64,000 nt of DNA from Rhodospirillaceae bacterium. GTDB lineage: Bacteria; Pseudomonadota; Alphaproteobacteria; Bin65. Under the pieces are notes generated by a model. It ran no database searches. It saw only the letters and a list, made by a program, of their open reading frames with translations, and was not told the DNA's origin. The position numbers and the translations under genes were made by a program. The stretch spans positions 1 to 64,000 of the forward strand of contig JAPPLJ010000033.1 of assembly GCA_028819475.1 (NCBI GenBank), in the 5' to 3' direction. Shown here piece after piece: positions 36,456 through 45,352 of the stretch; position 1 is the first letter of the stretch; each line of letters opens with the position of its first letter.

Positions 36456-37838
36456 TCAGGCCGCCCGCCGCTTTGCGATCCCCGAAACCAGCCGCACCTT
36501 ACGCGGCGCGCCCATCCACATGCCCAGGATCGAGAGCGCACAGGCGCCGAGCGCGGCCCACCAGGCCAGGTCGTAGCTGCCCGTCCGGTCGTAGAGTTCG
36601 CCGGTGAGCCATGGGCCGCAGGCGGCGCCGAGCGAGATGATCATGCCGAAGGCGCCGAAGATCTGGCCGAAGCGGCGGCACTGGAACACCTCGGCCAGGA
36701 TCGCGCCGAAGACAGACGCCAGGCCGTAGCCGAGCGCGCCCTGCCCGGCAACCATGAGCCAGAGCAGGAGCTGGCTGGGATTCTCGCGCATCAGGATCAG
36801 CAGGGCGTAGCAGACGGCGAATCCGAGGGTGGAGAGCGTCCAGGCCCATTCCCGGCCGATCCGGTCGCTCAGCCCGCCCATGCCGATCTGGCCGACGACG
36901 CCGAACAGGCCGACCAGCCCGAGCGCGAAGGCGGCGGCGGTCGCCGAAAAGCCGATCTCGCCGAGATACTGCGTCTGGTGGACCTGCACCGCGTACCAGA
37001 CATACATGCCGAAGAAGAGGCCGAGGCCGAGCCACCAGAACCGCGCCGTCAACATGGCTTCGCGGAGCGACCAGTCGCGCGCCGCCCATTCGGCATCCAC
37101 CACCGTGTCGGGAACGGCGGCGGATTTTTCCGAAGCGCTGCCGGCCGGTTCCCCCGACGCCGTCTGCGCCGCCCGCTCGCCGTCCGGCCGCAGGCCCATG
37201 TCCTCCGGACGGCGGCGCTGCAACAGCAGGTTGAGCGGCAAAACGAGCACGAACAGGATCAGCGCCATGGTCAGGCAGGCCTCGCGCCAGCCATCCTCGC
37301 GGATGATGTCCTGCCACCAGGGAAACAGCAGGATCGAGCCGACCCCGGCGCCGGAAAAGGCCAGGCCGGTCGCCAGGCCGCGCCGCCGCACGAACCAGAA
37401 CGGCATCAGATAGGCGTGGCCGGTGTAGCCGAGGATGATCGCGCCGCCGACGACGGCGCAGCCCAGGCTCAGGAAGATCAGGCTCTGCCCGCCCGCGAAC
37501 GTGGCGAGGACGAGGCCGCCGCCGACCAGGACCGAGCCCGTCGCCATGACGACGCCCGGCCCCAGGCGATTGACCGCGACGCCGATGAAAGGCGTGATCA
37601 GCATCGAGGTTGCGAAACCGACCGAGAAGATCGCCGCGGTATCGGCGCGCGGCCAGCCGAATTCGTCGAGGATCGGCGGGTAGAGCAGCGAAAACGCGGT
37701 CCGCACGTTCACGCCGACGCCGAGCGTCACGAAGGCAACCGCTACGACGATCCAGCCGTAATAGAAGGGCAGCCGGGCCAATAGGCCGGGCCGGCCGGCG
37801 GGAGACCCTCCGGGCGTTTCGTTCGCGTCGGCGGTCAT
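36456..37838 (-). CDS. MFS transporter (monocarboxylate/OFA-like), copy 2
   Basis: A 460-residue, 12-helix major facilitator protein. Typical features are LPFYYGWIVVAVAFVTLGVGVNVRTAFSLL split over the first helix, FWFVRRRGLATGLAFSGAGVG and GGLSDRIGREWAW. A long acidic/Ala-rich central loop (about 215-250) separates the halves. The start overlaps the stop of the neighbouring paralogue by 4 bp. It shares much of its sequence with that neighbour, indicating a tandem duplication followed by divergence. Confidence 0.9.
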   Translation of the reverse strand: MTADANETPGGSPAGRPGLLARLPFYYGWIVVAVAFVTLGVGVNVRTAFSLLYPPILDEFGWPRADTAAIFSVGFATSMLITPFIGVAVNRLGPGVVMATGSVLVGGGLVLATFAGGQSLIFLSLGCAVVGGAIILGYTGHAYLMPFWFVRRRGLATGLAFSGAGVGSILLFPWWQDIIREDGWREACLTMALILFVLVLPLNLLLQRRRPEDMGLRPDGERAAQTASGEPAGSASEKSAAVPDTVVDAEWAARDWSLREAMLTARFWWLGLGLFFGMYVWYAVQVHQTQYLGEIGFSATAAAFALGLVGLFGVVGQIGMGGLSDRIGREWAWTLSTLGFAVCYALLILMRENPSQLLLWLMVAGQGALGYGLASVFGAILAEVFQCRRFGQIFGAFGMIISLGAACGPWLTGELYDRTGSYDLAWWAALGACALSILGMWMGAPRKVRLVSGIAKRRAA

Positions 37839-39199
37839 TCCGCGACCGCCGCCTGCACTTTCAGCCTCCCGGCGCGCTTCTTCGCCTGGCCGGCGACGAG
37901 GCGGACCTTGCGCGGCGCGGCCATCCACATGGCGCCGATCGAGAGCACACCGGCTGCGGCGCCGACGGCGAAACCGGTCTCGTAGCCTCCCGTCAGATCG
38001 TACAACTCGCCGGTCGCCCAGGGGCCGACGGCGGCGCCGAAGCCGCTGGTCGCACCGTAGATACCGAAGATCTGGCCGTATTTCGGGCTGTGGAACAGTT
38101 CGGCCGGGACCGTCGGATACACCGCCGAGGCGCCGTAACCGATCAGGCCCTGCACGACGACCATGACATAGACCAGCCAGAGCGCCGGATAGTGGGGCAG
38201 GATCAGCAGGATGGCGTAGCAGGCGGTGAACCCGGCGAAGGCGATGCTCCAGCCCCATTCCCGGCCGATCCGGTCCGAAAGCATGCCGATGCCGATCTGG
38301 CTCGCCACGCCGGTCAGGCCGACCAGCCCCAGCGCAAACGCCGCGGTTTCGGCCGATACGCCGATGTCGATCAGGAACTTGGTCTGGTGGACCAGCACGG
38401 CATACCAGGCATACATGCCCGCCATATAGCTGAGGTGCAGCCACCAGAAGCGGCCGGTGCGCGCGGCGGTCCGGAAGGTCCATTCCCGGTGCGCCCAGTC
38501 CGGATCGACGACGGCGTCGGCCGCGGGCTTGCGCGGGGCGCGGCCGGGCCGGTTGTCGCCGTCCGGCTCCAGGCCGATATCGTGCGGGTGGCGCCGCTGC
38601 AGCAACAGGTTGAGCGGCAGGACCAGCCCGACCATCAGCAGCGCCAGGGCATAGCAGGCGCGGCGCCAGCCGTCGGCGCCGATGATGCCCTGCAGCCAGG
38701 GGAACAGCAGAATCGCGCCGATGCCGACGCCGGTAAAGGCGAGCCCGATCGCCATCCCGCGCCGGCGCACGAACCAGTAGGGCAGGAAATAGCTGTGGGT
38801 GACGTAGGCGAACATGACGCTGCCGCCGATCGTCATGCAGCCCATGGTGGCGGCGAGTTCCGCCACCGAGCCGACGCCGGTCGAAAGCGCCAGTCCGCCG
38901 GCGGAAAGTATTGCGCCGACCGCCACGATCCGGCCGACACCGAAGCGATCGATCAACACGCCGGCGAAGGGCGAGAAGAACAGGGAGATCAGGAAACCGG
39001 CAGAGAAAACCGCCGCCGTCGTGCCGCGCGACCAGCCGTATTCCTCGAGGATCGGCGGAAAGAGCAGCGAGAAGGCGACCCGGACGTTGGCGCCGATCGC
39101 CATGGTCGCAAAGGCGACGCCGAGCACGACCCAGCCGTAATAGAAGGGCAGGCGCGCAAGCGGCGACAGCGGACTGTCGGGATCGGCGGGCCGGATCAT
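37835..39199 (-). CDS. MFS transporter (monocarboxylate/OFA-like), copy 1
   Basis: A 454-residue, 12-helix transporter closely related to the downstream copy. Matching segments include LPFYYGWVVLGVAFATMAIGAN, YWFVRRRGMAIGLAFTGVG, LLPLNLLLQRRHP-like sequence, MLSDRIGREWGW and the ending PRKVRLVAGQAKKRAGRL. Its last bases overlap the next start (ATGA), so the pair is co-translated. The substrate is unknown; the two may have different substrates or form a paired system. Confidence 0.9.
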   Translation of the reverse strand: MIRPADPDSPLSPLARLPFYYGWVVLGVAFATMAIGANVRVAFSLLFPPILEEYGWSRGTTAAVFSAGFLISLFFSPFAGVLIDRFGVGRIVAVGAILSAGGLALSTGVGSVAELAATMGCMTIGGSVMFAYVTHSYFLPYWFVRRRGMAIGLAFTGVGIGAILLFPWLQGIIGADGWRRACYALALLMVGLVLPLNLLLQRRHPHDIGLEPDGDNRPGRAPRKPAADAVVDPDWAHREWTFRTAARTGRFWWLHLSYMAGMYAWYAVLVHQTKFLIDIGVSAETAAFALGLVGLTGVASQIGIGMLSDRIGREWGWSIAFAGFTACYAILLILPHYPALWLVYVMVVVQGLIGYGASAVYPTVPAELFHSPKYGQIFGIYGATSGFGAAVGPWATGELYDLTGGYETGFAVGAAAGVLSIGAMWMAAPRKVRLVAGQAKKRAGRLKVQAAVAE

Positions 39200-39299
39200 G
39201 GCGCTGCTATATCGCCGTTGCCCCGGCTTGGCGAGGCTGCCCGGCGCATGGGGCGGATGTGCTTTGCGCCGCGCGGGTCGGCGCGACAGGCTCCGGTCG

Positions 39300-39578
39300 C
39301 TAGCGGGTCACGGCAAGCCGCATTTCCAGCATGTCGAGAACCTTGAACAGCGTGTCGAGGCGCGGATTGCCGTCGCCGGAAAGCGAGCGATAGAGCGCTT
39401 GCCGGCCCAGCCCGGTCGCTTCGGATACCGAGGTCATCCCCTTCGCCCGCGCGACGTTGCCGAGCGCCTTGGCGAAGTACTTCGGATCGTTTTCTTCCAG
39501 CGCGACGTTCAGATATTCGACCAGCGCCTCGTCGCTGTCGAGAAAGTCAATCGGGTCGAATTTCCTCAGTTCCATCAT
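39300..39578 (-). CDS. HigA-type antitoxin (addiction module antidote, HTH)
   Basis: A 92-residue protein with the probable addiction-module antidote pattern: ALGNVARAKGMTSVSEATGLGRQALYRSLSGDGNPRLDTLFKVL in pieces forms a helix-turn-helix of XRE type. It follows the toxin gene with a 6-bp gap, giving the toxin-first order of HigBA-like modules. A second in-frame ATG is one codon further on. Confidence 0.88.
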   Translation of the reverse strand: MMELRKFDPIDFLDSDEALVEYLNVALEENDPKYFAKALGNVARAKGMTSVSEATGLGRQALYRSLSGDGNPRLDTLFKVLDMLEMRLAVTR

Positions 39579-39584
39579 GCTTCC

Positions 39585-39872
39585 CTAGAGTTGGCCGGCG
39601 ATCCGGTGCGCACGGCGCACATCGCGTTGCTGATTCGACTTGTCGCCGCCGCATAGCAGAACGACCACCGTCCGTCGCCGAATCGTGTAATAGACACGGT
39701 AGCCCTTTCCGATGTCGATCCGGAGTTCGCTTACGCGGCCACCGACCGACTTACGGTCGCCGAAGTTGCCGTCCTCAATTCGTTCGATCCGGGAGACGAT
39801 TGCGGCTTTCGCCCGTGGATCGCGAAGCCCGCGCAGCCAATTCCCGAACGTTTCCGTGTAGACGACTTCCAC
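39585..39872 (-). CDS. RelE/HigB-type toxin (Gp49-like)
   Basis: A 95-residue RelE/ParE-superfamily toxin of the phage-derived Gp49/HigB type (VVYTETFGNWLRGLRDPRAKAAI, GRVSELRIDIGKGYRVYYTIRR, VVVLLCGGDKSNQQRD). Such toxins usually cleave mRNA at the ribosome. A TTG at 39878 is in frame, but it overlaps the predicted -10 box, so GTG 39872 is preferred. That places the start almost at the predicted transcription start, giving a leaderless message. Confidence 0.88.
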   Translation of the reverse strand: MEVVYTETFGNWLRGLRDPRAKAAIVSRIERIEDGNFGDRKSVGGRVSELRIDIGKGYRVYYTIRRRTVVVLLCGGDKSNQQRDVRRAHRIAGQL

Positions 39873-39877
39873 ACCCA

Positions 39878-39906
39878 ATTGTCCCTTAAATAAGACAGCA
39901 TGTCAA
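39878..39906 (-). promoter_or_regulatory. Predicted sigma-70 promoter of the toxin-antitoxin operon
   Basis: On the minus strand a perfect -35 TTGACA (39901-39906) is followed by a 17-bp spacer and a -10 GACAAT (39878-39883). The GTG of the toxin lies six bases beyond. Confidence 0.65.
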
Positions 39907-40019
39907 ATCCAACGTAAGGACGGGCGCATGGGGAGGGTGTGCCCAGTGCCGCACGGTTTACGCATGGGCGGACGGAACGTAGAACCGGAACTCCATTCCA
40001 AGAAGCCCACGCCGGCCGC

Positions 40020-42248
40020 ATGACCGACCCCTCCCCCATCACCCCCGACCTCGTCGCCGGCCACGGCCTGACGCCGGATGAGTACCGAACGCTGCTCGAC
40101 ATCCTCGGCCGCGCGCCGACGCTCGCCGAACTCGGCGTCTTTTCGGTCATGTGGTCGGAGCATTGCTCCTACAAATCCTCGAAGAAGTGGCTGAAGACGC
40201 TACCGACCGAAGCGCCCCACGTCATCCAGGGGCCGGGCGAGAACGCCGGGGTCATCGATATCGGCGGCGGGCTGGCCTGCATCTTCAAGATCGAAAGCCA
40301 CAACCACCCGTCCTTCATCGAGCCCTACCAGGGCGCGGCGACCGGCGTCGGCGGCATGATGCGCGACGTGTTCACCATGGGCGCCCGGCCGGTCGCCAAC
40401 CTGAACGCCCTGCGTTTCGGCGATCCGGCGCATCCGAAATCGCGCCATCTCGTTTCCGGCGTCGTGGCGGGCATCGCCGGCTACGGCAATTGCATGGGCG
40501 TCCCGACCGTGGGCGGCGAATGCGATTTCGACCCGGCCTACAACGGCAACATCCTGGTCAACGCCATGACGATCGGCATCGCGCCGGCGGACCGGATCTT
40601 CTATTCGGCGGCGGCCGGGCCGGGCAATCCGGTGGTCTATGTCGGCTCGAAGACCGGGCGCGACGGCATCCACGGCGCGACCATGGCCTCGGCGACCTTC
40701 GAGGACGACAGCGAGGAGAAGCGGCCGACCGTGCAGGTCGGCGACCCGTTCACCGAAAAGCTGCTGCTCGAAGCCTGCCTGGAGCTGATGGCGACCGACG
40801 CCATCGTGGCAATCCAGGACATGGGCGCCGCCGGCCTGACCTCGTCGTCGGTCGAAATGTCGTCCAAGGGCGGCGTCGGAATCGCGCTCGACCTCGATCT
40901 GGTGCCGACCCGCGAGACCGGCATGACAGCATACGAAATCCTGCTCTCGGAGAGCCAGGAGCGGATGCTGATGGTGCTGAAGCCCGGCCGCGAAGAGGAA
41001 GCCCGCGCCATCTTCGAGAAATGGGAACTGGACTTCGCCGTGATCGGCAGAATTACCGGCAGCGGCCGGTTCGTGGCCCGGATGGGCGGCGAACCGGCGG
41101 CGGACATCCCGGTCGATCCGCTGGTCGGCGAAGCGCCGGAATACGACCGTCCGTGGGAGGCGACGCCGCAGCCTGCGCCGGTCGATCCCGCCGGGTGTGC
41201 ACCGCCGGGTAGCGTGGAAGACGCCCTGCTCACCCTGCTCGCCAGCCCCGACCAGGCAAGCAAGCGCTGGATCTGGGAGCAGTACGACCATCTCGTCATG
41301 GGCCGGACGCGCCTCCGGCCGGGCGGCAATGCCGCCGTCGTCGGCCTGCCGGACAGCACCCGCGCGCTGGCCCTGACCACGGACTGTACGCCGCGCTACT
41401 GTCTCGCCGATCCCGTCGCCGGCGGGCGGCAGGCGGTCGCCGAGGCCTGGCGCAACCTGACGGCGGTCGGCGCAACGCCGCTGGCGATTACGAACAATCT
41501 GAATTTCGGCGATCCGACCCGGCCCGAAATCATGGGCCAGCTTGCCGGCTGCGTGACCGGCATGGCCGAGGCCTGCCGGGCGCTCGACTTCCCGGTCGTT
41601 TCGGGCAACGTCTCGCTCTACAACGAGACCGGCGGGCAGGCGATCCTGCCGACCCCAGTGGTCGGCGGCGTCGGCGTACTGGAGAACGGCGCAAACGCGG
41701 TCGATCGGGGCATAGTCGCACCGGGCCACGCCCTTGTCCTGATCGGCAGGACTGCGGGCCATCTCGGCGCCTCGATCTACCTGCGCGACCTGCTGGGCCG
41801 GACGGACGGCGCGCCGCCGCCGGTCGACCTGGCAGCCGAACGGCGCAACGGCGACCTCGTGCGCCGCCTGATCGGCAGCGGCGATGTCCTCGCCTGCCAC
41901 GACCTTTCGGACGGCGGCCTGGCGCTGGCCCTTGCGGAAATGGCGCTCGCCGGCCAGGCCGGCATTGTCTTCAACGAGCCGCCGGCCGGTTTACCGCTGC
42001 ACGGTTGGCTGTTCGGCGAGGACCAGGGCCGCTACCTCGTAGAATCTGAAGATGCCGGGGCAATTCTGGAGGCGGCGCAGGCCGCCGGCGTGCCCGCCTC
42101 GGTTATCGGCGAAACTGTCGCGGAGCCTTCGTTGACCCTCCGGAAGGGCTGCCCTATATCGCTCGCGCGCCTCCGGGAGGCGCATGAAGGCTGGCTGCCC
42201 GGCTGGATCGGGGGTTCGCAATCCGGCACGGCCGCCGCCCGATCCTGA
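40020..42248 (+). CDS. purL: Phosphoribosylformylglycinamidine synthase subunit PurL
   Basis: PurL, the small multi-subunit type (742 residues), converts FGAR to FGAM with ATP and ammonia from PurQ. It shows the N-terminal [13 protein letters not shown] (catalytic His region), [20 protein letters not shown] in parts, [21 protein letters not shown] and [10 protein letters not shown], then the second half-repeat with [11 protein letters not shown] and [17 protein letters not shown]. The start [10 protein letters not shown] fits; an upstream reading from 39939 adds unrelated residues. bolA follows 31 bp downstream, the common alphaproteobacterial order. Confidence 0.96.
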   Translation: MTDPSPITPDLVAGHGLTPDEYRTLLDILGRAPTLAELGVFSVMWSEHCSYKSSKKWLKTLPTEAPHVIQGPGENAGVIDIGGGLACIFKIESHNHPSFIEPYQGAATGVGGMMRDVFTMGARPVANLNALRFGDPAHPKSRHLVSGVVAGIAGYGNCMGVPTVGGECDFDPAYNGNILVNAMTIGIAPADRIFYSAAAGPGNPVVYVGSKTGRDGIHGATMASATFEDDSEEKRPTVQVGDPFTEKLLLEACLELMATDAIVAIQDMGAAGLTSSSVEMSSKGGVGIALDLDLVPTRETGMTAYEILLSESQERMLMVLKPGREEEARAIFEKWELDFAVIGRITGSGRFVARMGGEPAADIPVDPLVGEAPEYDRPWEATPQPAPVDPAGCAPPGSVEDALLTLLASPDQASKRWIWEQYDHLVMGRTRLRPGGNAAVVGLPDSTRALALTTDCTPRYCLADPVAGGRQAVAEAWRNLTAVGATPLAITNNLNFGDPTRPEIMGQLAGCVTGMAEACRALDFPVVSGNVSLYNETGGQAILPTPVVGGVGVLENGANAVDRGIVAPGHALVLIGRTAGHLGASIYLRDLLGRTDGAPPPVDLAAERRNGDLVRRLIGSGDVLACHDLSDGGLALALAEMALAGQAGIVFNEPPAGLPLHGWLFGEDQGRYLVESEDAGAILEAAQAAGVPASVIGETVAEPSLTLRKGCPISLARLREAHEGWLPGWIGGSQSGTAAARS

Positions 42249-42279
42249 CCGACGAACGACCGCCGGAGTGCCGCAGCCC

Positions 42280-42510
42280 ATGGCGATGGATGCACGCGAG
42301 ATCGAATCCCTGATCAAGCAGGCCCTGCCCGACGCGCAGGTGACCATCCAGGACCTCGCCGGCGACGGCGACCACTATGCCGCGCAGGTCGTTTCTTCCG
42401 AATTCGCCGGCAAGACCCGGGTGCAGCAGCACCAGATGGTCTATGCCGCGCTCCAGGGCCGGATGGGCGGCGTGCTGCACGCCCTCGCCCTCAACACCAG
42501 CGCCCCTTGA
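42280..42510 (+). CDS. BolA family protein
   Basis: A 76-residue BolA-like protein (BolA2/IbaG type). It has [35 protein letters not shown] in pieces, then the conserved F-x-G-K-x-R-V-x-x-H motif ([17 protein letters not shown]), where His is the [2Fe-2S] ligand in complexes with monothiol glutaredoxin. Its partner glutaredoxin gene is immediately downstream. Confidence 0.93.
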   Translation: MAMDAREIESLIKQALPDAQVTIQDLAGDGDHYAAQVVSSEFAGKTRVQQHQMVYAALQGRMGGVLHALALNTSAP

Positions 42511-42587
42511 GCCGGGAGGAACCGGCTGCCATGTTCGGGCTCTTCAAACGCAAACCGGCGCAACCGCTTTCCGATGAGGACCATCCC

Positions 42588-42941
42588 ATGACCCAGGCCG
42601 CCGCTCCCGCCGACCATCCCGTGTTCGACCGCATCAGGACCGAAATCGACGACCAGGACGTCGTCCTGTTCATGAAGGGCACGCCGGTCTTTCCCCAGTG
42701 CGGCTTCTCGGCGGCGGTGGTCCAGATCCTGTCGCACATGAACGTCAAGTTCAAAGGCGTGAACGTGCTCGACGACATGGAAATCCGCGAAGGCATCAAG
42801 GCCTACAGCAACTGGCCGACCATCCCGCAGCTTTACGTCAAGGGCGAATTCGTCGGCGGCTGCGACATCATTCGGGAGATGTTCGAGGAAGGCGAGCTCG
42901 AGCAGTATATGGCCGGCAAGGGCCTTTCCGGGACAGCCTGA
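42588..42941 (+). CDS. Monothiol glutaredoxin (CGFS type)
   Basis: A 117-residue Grx4/GrxD-family protein with the CGFS active site at residues 38-41 ([10 protein letters not shown]), [25 protein letters not shown] and [15 protein letters not shown]. It assembles [2Fe-2S] clusters with BolA. The start at 42588 is preceded by GAGGA. An earlier in-frame ATG at 42531 (MFGLFKRKP) has a strong GGGAGGAA site and would add 19 residues; either is possible. Confidence 0.94.
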   Translation: MTQAAAPADHPVFDRIRTEIDDQDVVLFMKGTPVFPQCGFSAAVVQILSHMNVKFKGVNVLDDMEIREGIKAYSNWPTIPQLYVKGEFVGGCDIIREMFEEGELEQYMAGKGLSGTA

Positions 42942-42983
42942 CGGCGATACCGCCGGTTAGACGCCGGCATAAAGGCGGCGCAC

Positions 42984-43370
42984 TCAAACCAGTTCGATCG
43001 GCCCCGGATAGCGGGCGACGCGCCTGTCCGCGGTCAGCAGTGTCAGCCCCTCGCACCGCGCCTGCGCCACCAGGATGCGGTCGAACGGATCGCGATGAAT
43101 CGCCGGCAGGGCGGCGGTTTCGAGCGCATGCGGCCCGGTTACGGGCAATTCTTCGTAACGTCTGGCCAGTAGCCCCCGTCTCAGATCAGCGCCTTTGACC
43201 GGGAAATTACCGCGACCGAGGCTGTTCTTGATCGCGACTTCCCAAAGACTGGCTACGCTGAACACCAGCGTCTCCTCCCGGGCCTCGAGTCTTCGCCGGA
43301 CGTCAGGCGGAAGACGATGCGAGGCGGCAGATATCCAGACCAGAATATGGGTGTCGAGTAGCAGGCTCAC
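42984..43370 (-). CDS. PIN-domain toxin (VapC-like)
   Basis: A 128-residue PIN-domain ribonuclease. The acidic active-site residues are seen in LLLDTHILVW (Asp), SLWEVAIKNSLG (Glu), RDPFDRILVAQA (Asp) and TADRRV (Asp). The GTG start overlaps the antitoxin stop (GTGA). Together they form a type II toxin-antitoxin pair with the antitoxin first. Confidence 0.93.
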   Translation of the reverse strand: MSLLLDTHILVWISAASHRLPPDVRRRLEAREETLVFSVASLWEVAIKNSLGRGNFPVKGADLRRGLLARRYEELPVTGPHALETAALPAIHRDPFDRILVAQARCEGLTLLTADRRVARYPGPIELV

Positions 43371-43603
43371 GCGCCGAACATCTCGGCAATCTCGTCCTCG
43401 AACATCGTATCGAAATCATCCGGGACCTGGAAATCTCCGGCGAGAAAGTCGAACTGTTTCTCCGGCGCTTCCGGCTGCTCCAGCGCCTCGACCTTGACCA
43501 ATGGTTTCCCGGCGCGCGCAATGATGAAGGGCTCGCCCGCGGCCGCCGCCGCGACGAGGCGCGACAGGTTGGTCTTGGCGTCGTGCATGTTGACGGTTTT
43601 CAT
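43367..43603 (-). CDS. Phd/YefM-type antitoxin
   Basis: A 78-residue antitoxin with the Phd opening MKTVNMHDAKTNLSRLVAAAAAGEPFIIARAGKPLV in overlapping segments, then an acidic C-terminal tail (DDFDTMFEDEIAEMFGA) expected to wrap the PIN toxin. Two AACTTAG words upstream may be autoregulatory half-sites. Confidence 0.93.
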   Translation of the reverse strand: MKTVNMHDAKTNLSRLVAAAAAGEPFIIARAGKPLVKVEALEQPEAPEKQFDFLAGDFQVPDDFDTMFEDEIAEMFGA

Positions 43604-43615
43604 CGGAAACTCCCG

Positions 43616-43640
43616 AACTTAGTCCGATAAACTTAGCTAA
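43616..43640 (-). promoter_or_regulatory. Putative operator upstream of phd-vapC
   Basis: AACTTAG occurs at 43616-43622 and 43630-43636 (14-bp period), and the second copy extends into the palindrome TTAGCTAA. The position just upstream of the antitoxin fits autoregulation, but no consensus was available to compare. Confidence 0.4.
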
Positions 43641-43687
43641 AGCCGGGCCCGTATTCAATTGGAATTTGCACGATTTCGCTAAATCGA

Positions 43688-44554
43688 TCAACCGGGCGGA
43701 TGCTGTAACGTGGTCAGCGTCGCCGTGACCAGCAGGATGGCGCAGACCGCGAGCCATTCGACGGCGATGGAGCGGCGCAGGCGGGCCGCCGCCGCCGGTT
43801 CGCCCCGGCGCATGGCCGGCACGAAGCGCAGCTTGTTGTGCGCCGCCGCGCCGAGCAGGACCGCCACCCCGGCGATCTTGGCGAGCAGGGTGAGGCCATA
43901 GCCGGTCGTCGCCAGCGCCGAAACGTCGCCGAGGAGGCGCCACACCATGACGATCCCGGCGGCGATCAGGACCGGCACCGTGACGGCGGCGATTCGGCCG
44001 AAGCGATGGCCCAGTTCGGCCGCCGCGGACAGTTCATCCGGTAGCGCGGCCAGCCTGCGCAGCGGCGACAGGATGCCGATCCAGAAGGCCGCCGCCGCTA
44101 GATGCAGGACCAGCAGCGCCTGGAGCCAGAGCGGCCCGGCGTCCGGAATATGGCCGATCCGCGCGAACGACCAGAGCGCAAGCAAACCGCCGGCGCCGGC
44201 GATCCAGAGGCCGATCCGCGGCGCGCGCAGCCCGGCGAGGACCAGAAGCAGGCCCGAACCGAGGAGAAGCAGCCGGGTGCCCGGCGGATTCCGCCAGAGC
44301 AGGCCCAGCATCTCCGGGTCCGTCATCCCGGACGCATCGCCGGTCATTGCCGCGCCGCGCAACAGGAAACCGAAGCCGGCGGCGGCGAGCGCCAGCAGCG
44401 CCAGCGCCGAAGCCTGCCCGCAGATCCGACGGTGCGCCGCTCCGGTCTCCCGCCTGAAGACGAGACGCGCGAGAACCAGCCCGACGCTGCCGAGAACGCC
44501 GAAATACATCAGGAACTTCGCAAGGATCGAGAGCAGTTCCCAGAGGTCCGGCAA
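43688..44554 (-). CDS. CopD-family copper transport membrane protein
   Basis: A 288-residue protein with about eight membrane helices, typical of CopD (inner-membrane copper uptake partner of CopC). Characteristic segments are MYFGVLGSVGLVLARLVFRR, LLVLHLAAAAFWIGILSPLR and GVAVLLGAAAHNKLRFVPAM. The TTG start lies 3 bp past the copC stop, so translation is probably coupled. It is the last gene of the four-gene minus-strand copper operon. Confidence 0.88.
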   Translation of the reverse strand: MPDLWELLSILAKFLMYFGVLGSVGLVLARLVFRRETGAAHRRICGQASALALLALAAAGFGFLLRGAAMTGDASGMTDPEMLGLLWRNPPGTRLLLLGSGLLLVLAGLRAPRIGLWIAGAGGLLALWSFARIGHIPDAGPLWLQALLVLHLAAAAFWIGILSPLRRLAALPDELSAAAELGHRFGRIAAVTVPVLIAAGIVMVWRLLGDVSALATTGYGLTLLAKIAGVAVLLGAAAHNKLRFVPAMRRGEPAAAARLRRSIAVEWLAVCAILLVTATLTTLQHPPG

Positions 44555-44557
44555 CGG

Positions 44558-44899
44558 TCACTTCACCCTGAATTCGAAGCTGCCGCGCATCGTGTGGCCG
44601 TCCGCCGCCAGCCCGCGCCATTCGATCCGGTAAAGGCCGGAGCCGCCGCCCGATACCGGAATGGCAATTCGGGTCGCAAAGCCCTTCTGCCCGCTCAGAT
44701 CGAGGTCCACCGCGGCGTTGTCGCCGTGGCGCATCCGCACTTTCGTCAAGCGGATCCGTTTCGCGAACGACAGGACGATCCGGCCCGGCGCTTGCGCCAG
44801 CACCGCGCCGTCGGCCGGCTCCGTCGTATTCAGCTTCGAATGCGCGAATGCCGTCGTCGCGCCCAGGAACAGCAGGCCGGCCAGCAGGATTGGCTTCAT
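44558..44899 (-). CDS. CopC-domain periplasmic copper-binding protein
   Basis: A 113-residue protein with a signal peptide (MKPILLAGLLFLGATTAFA) directly followed by HSKLNTTEPADGA. The mature N-terminal His is the Cu(II) ligand in CopC proteins. The conserved GLAADGHTMRGSFEFRVK C-terminus contributes another His. Only one typical copper site (His-based) is evident; the Met-rich Cu(I) site is absent. Confidence 0.92.
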   Translation of the reverse strand: MKPILLAGLLFLGATTAFAHSKLNTTEPADGAVLAQAPGRIVLSFAKRIRLTKVRMRHGDNAAVDLDLSGQKGFATRIAIPVSGGGSGLYRIEWRGLAADGHTMRGSFEFRVK

Positions 44900-44908
44900 G
44901 GCTCGTCT

Positions 44909-45352
44909 TCAGTTGATGCCGTTGGCCCGTTGCAGTTCCCGGATATAGGCCACGATCAGGGCGACGTCGTCACGGCTCAAGCCCTCGACCGGCGCCATGT
45001 TGCCGAACCGCCAGTGATGGGCGCGGACGCCGAGGGCGACCGCCCGCTGGAACGATTCGTCGCCATGATGGCCGGGTTCATAGATGATGTGAACCAGCGG
45101 CGGCCCGAGCTCCTCCTGCCCCGCGGCGTTCGGCCCGTGGCAGGTGACGCAGTTTTCGTCGAACAGCCGTTTACCGCTCTGCGCCCGGTCGGACAGCGCA
45201 TCCGGCAGGACGATCTCGACCATCGGAGCGCCGCCCGCTTCCGTTGCGGCCTCCGGTGTCGCCCTGCGGTCCGAAGCGCCGAACAGGAAATATCCGCCGG
45301 CGACGAGCGCGCCGGCCAGCACGAGCAAGATCGCGGATTGCTTCAGTGACAT
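44909..45352 (-). CDS. Membrane-anchored c-type cytochrome
   Basis: A 147-residue protein with one N-terminal membrane segment (AILLVLAGALVAGGYFLFG) and a single heme motif C68-V-T-C71-H72. A Met in FGNMAPVEGLSRDDVALIVAY is the likely axial ligand. It resembles cytochromes in copper and heavy-metal loci. The start overlaps the DUF4396 gene by 10 bp. Confidence 0.92.
   Translation of the reverse strand: MSLKQSAILLVLAGALVAGGYFLFGASDRRATPEAATEAGGAPMVEIVLPDALSDRAQSGKRLFDENCVTCHGPNAAGQEELGPPLVHIIYEPGHHGDESFQRAVALGVRAHHWRFGNMAPVEGLSRDDVALIVAYIRELQRANGIN

Noticed and set aside
36456-38483. A 675-residue MFS fusion protein on the minus strand
   Set aside because: The first 215 residues are an out-of-frame shadow of the paralogous MFS gene at 37835-39199. 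The true gene starts at 37838.
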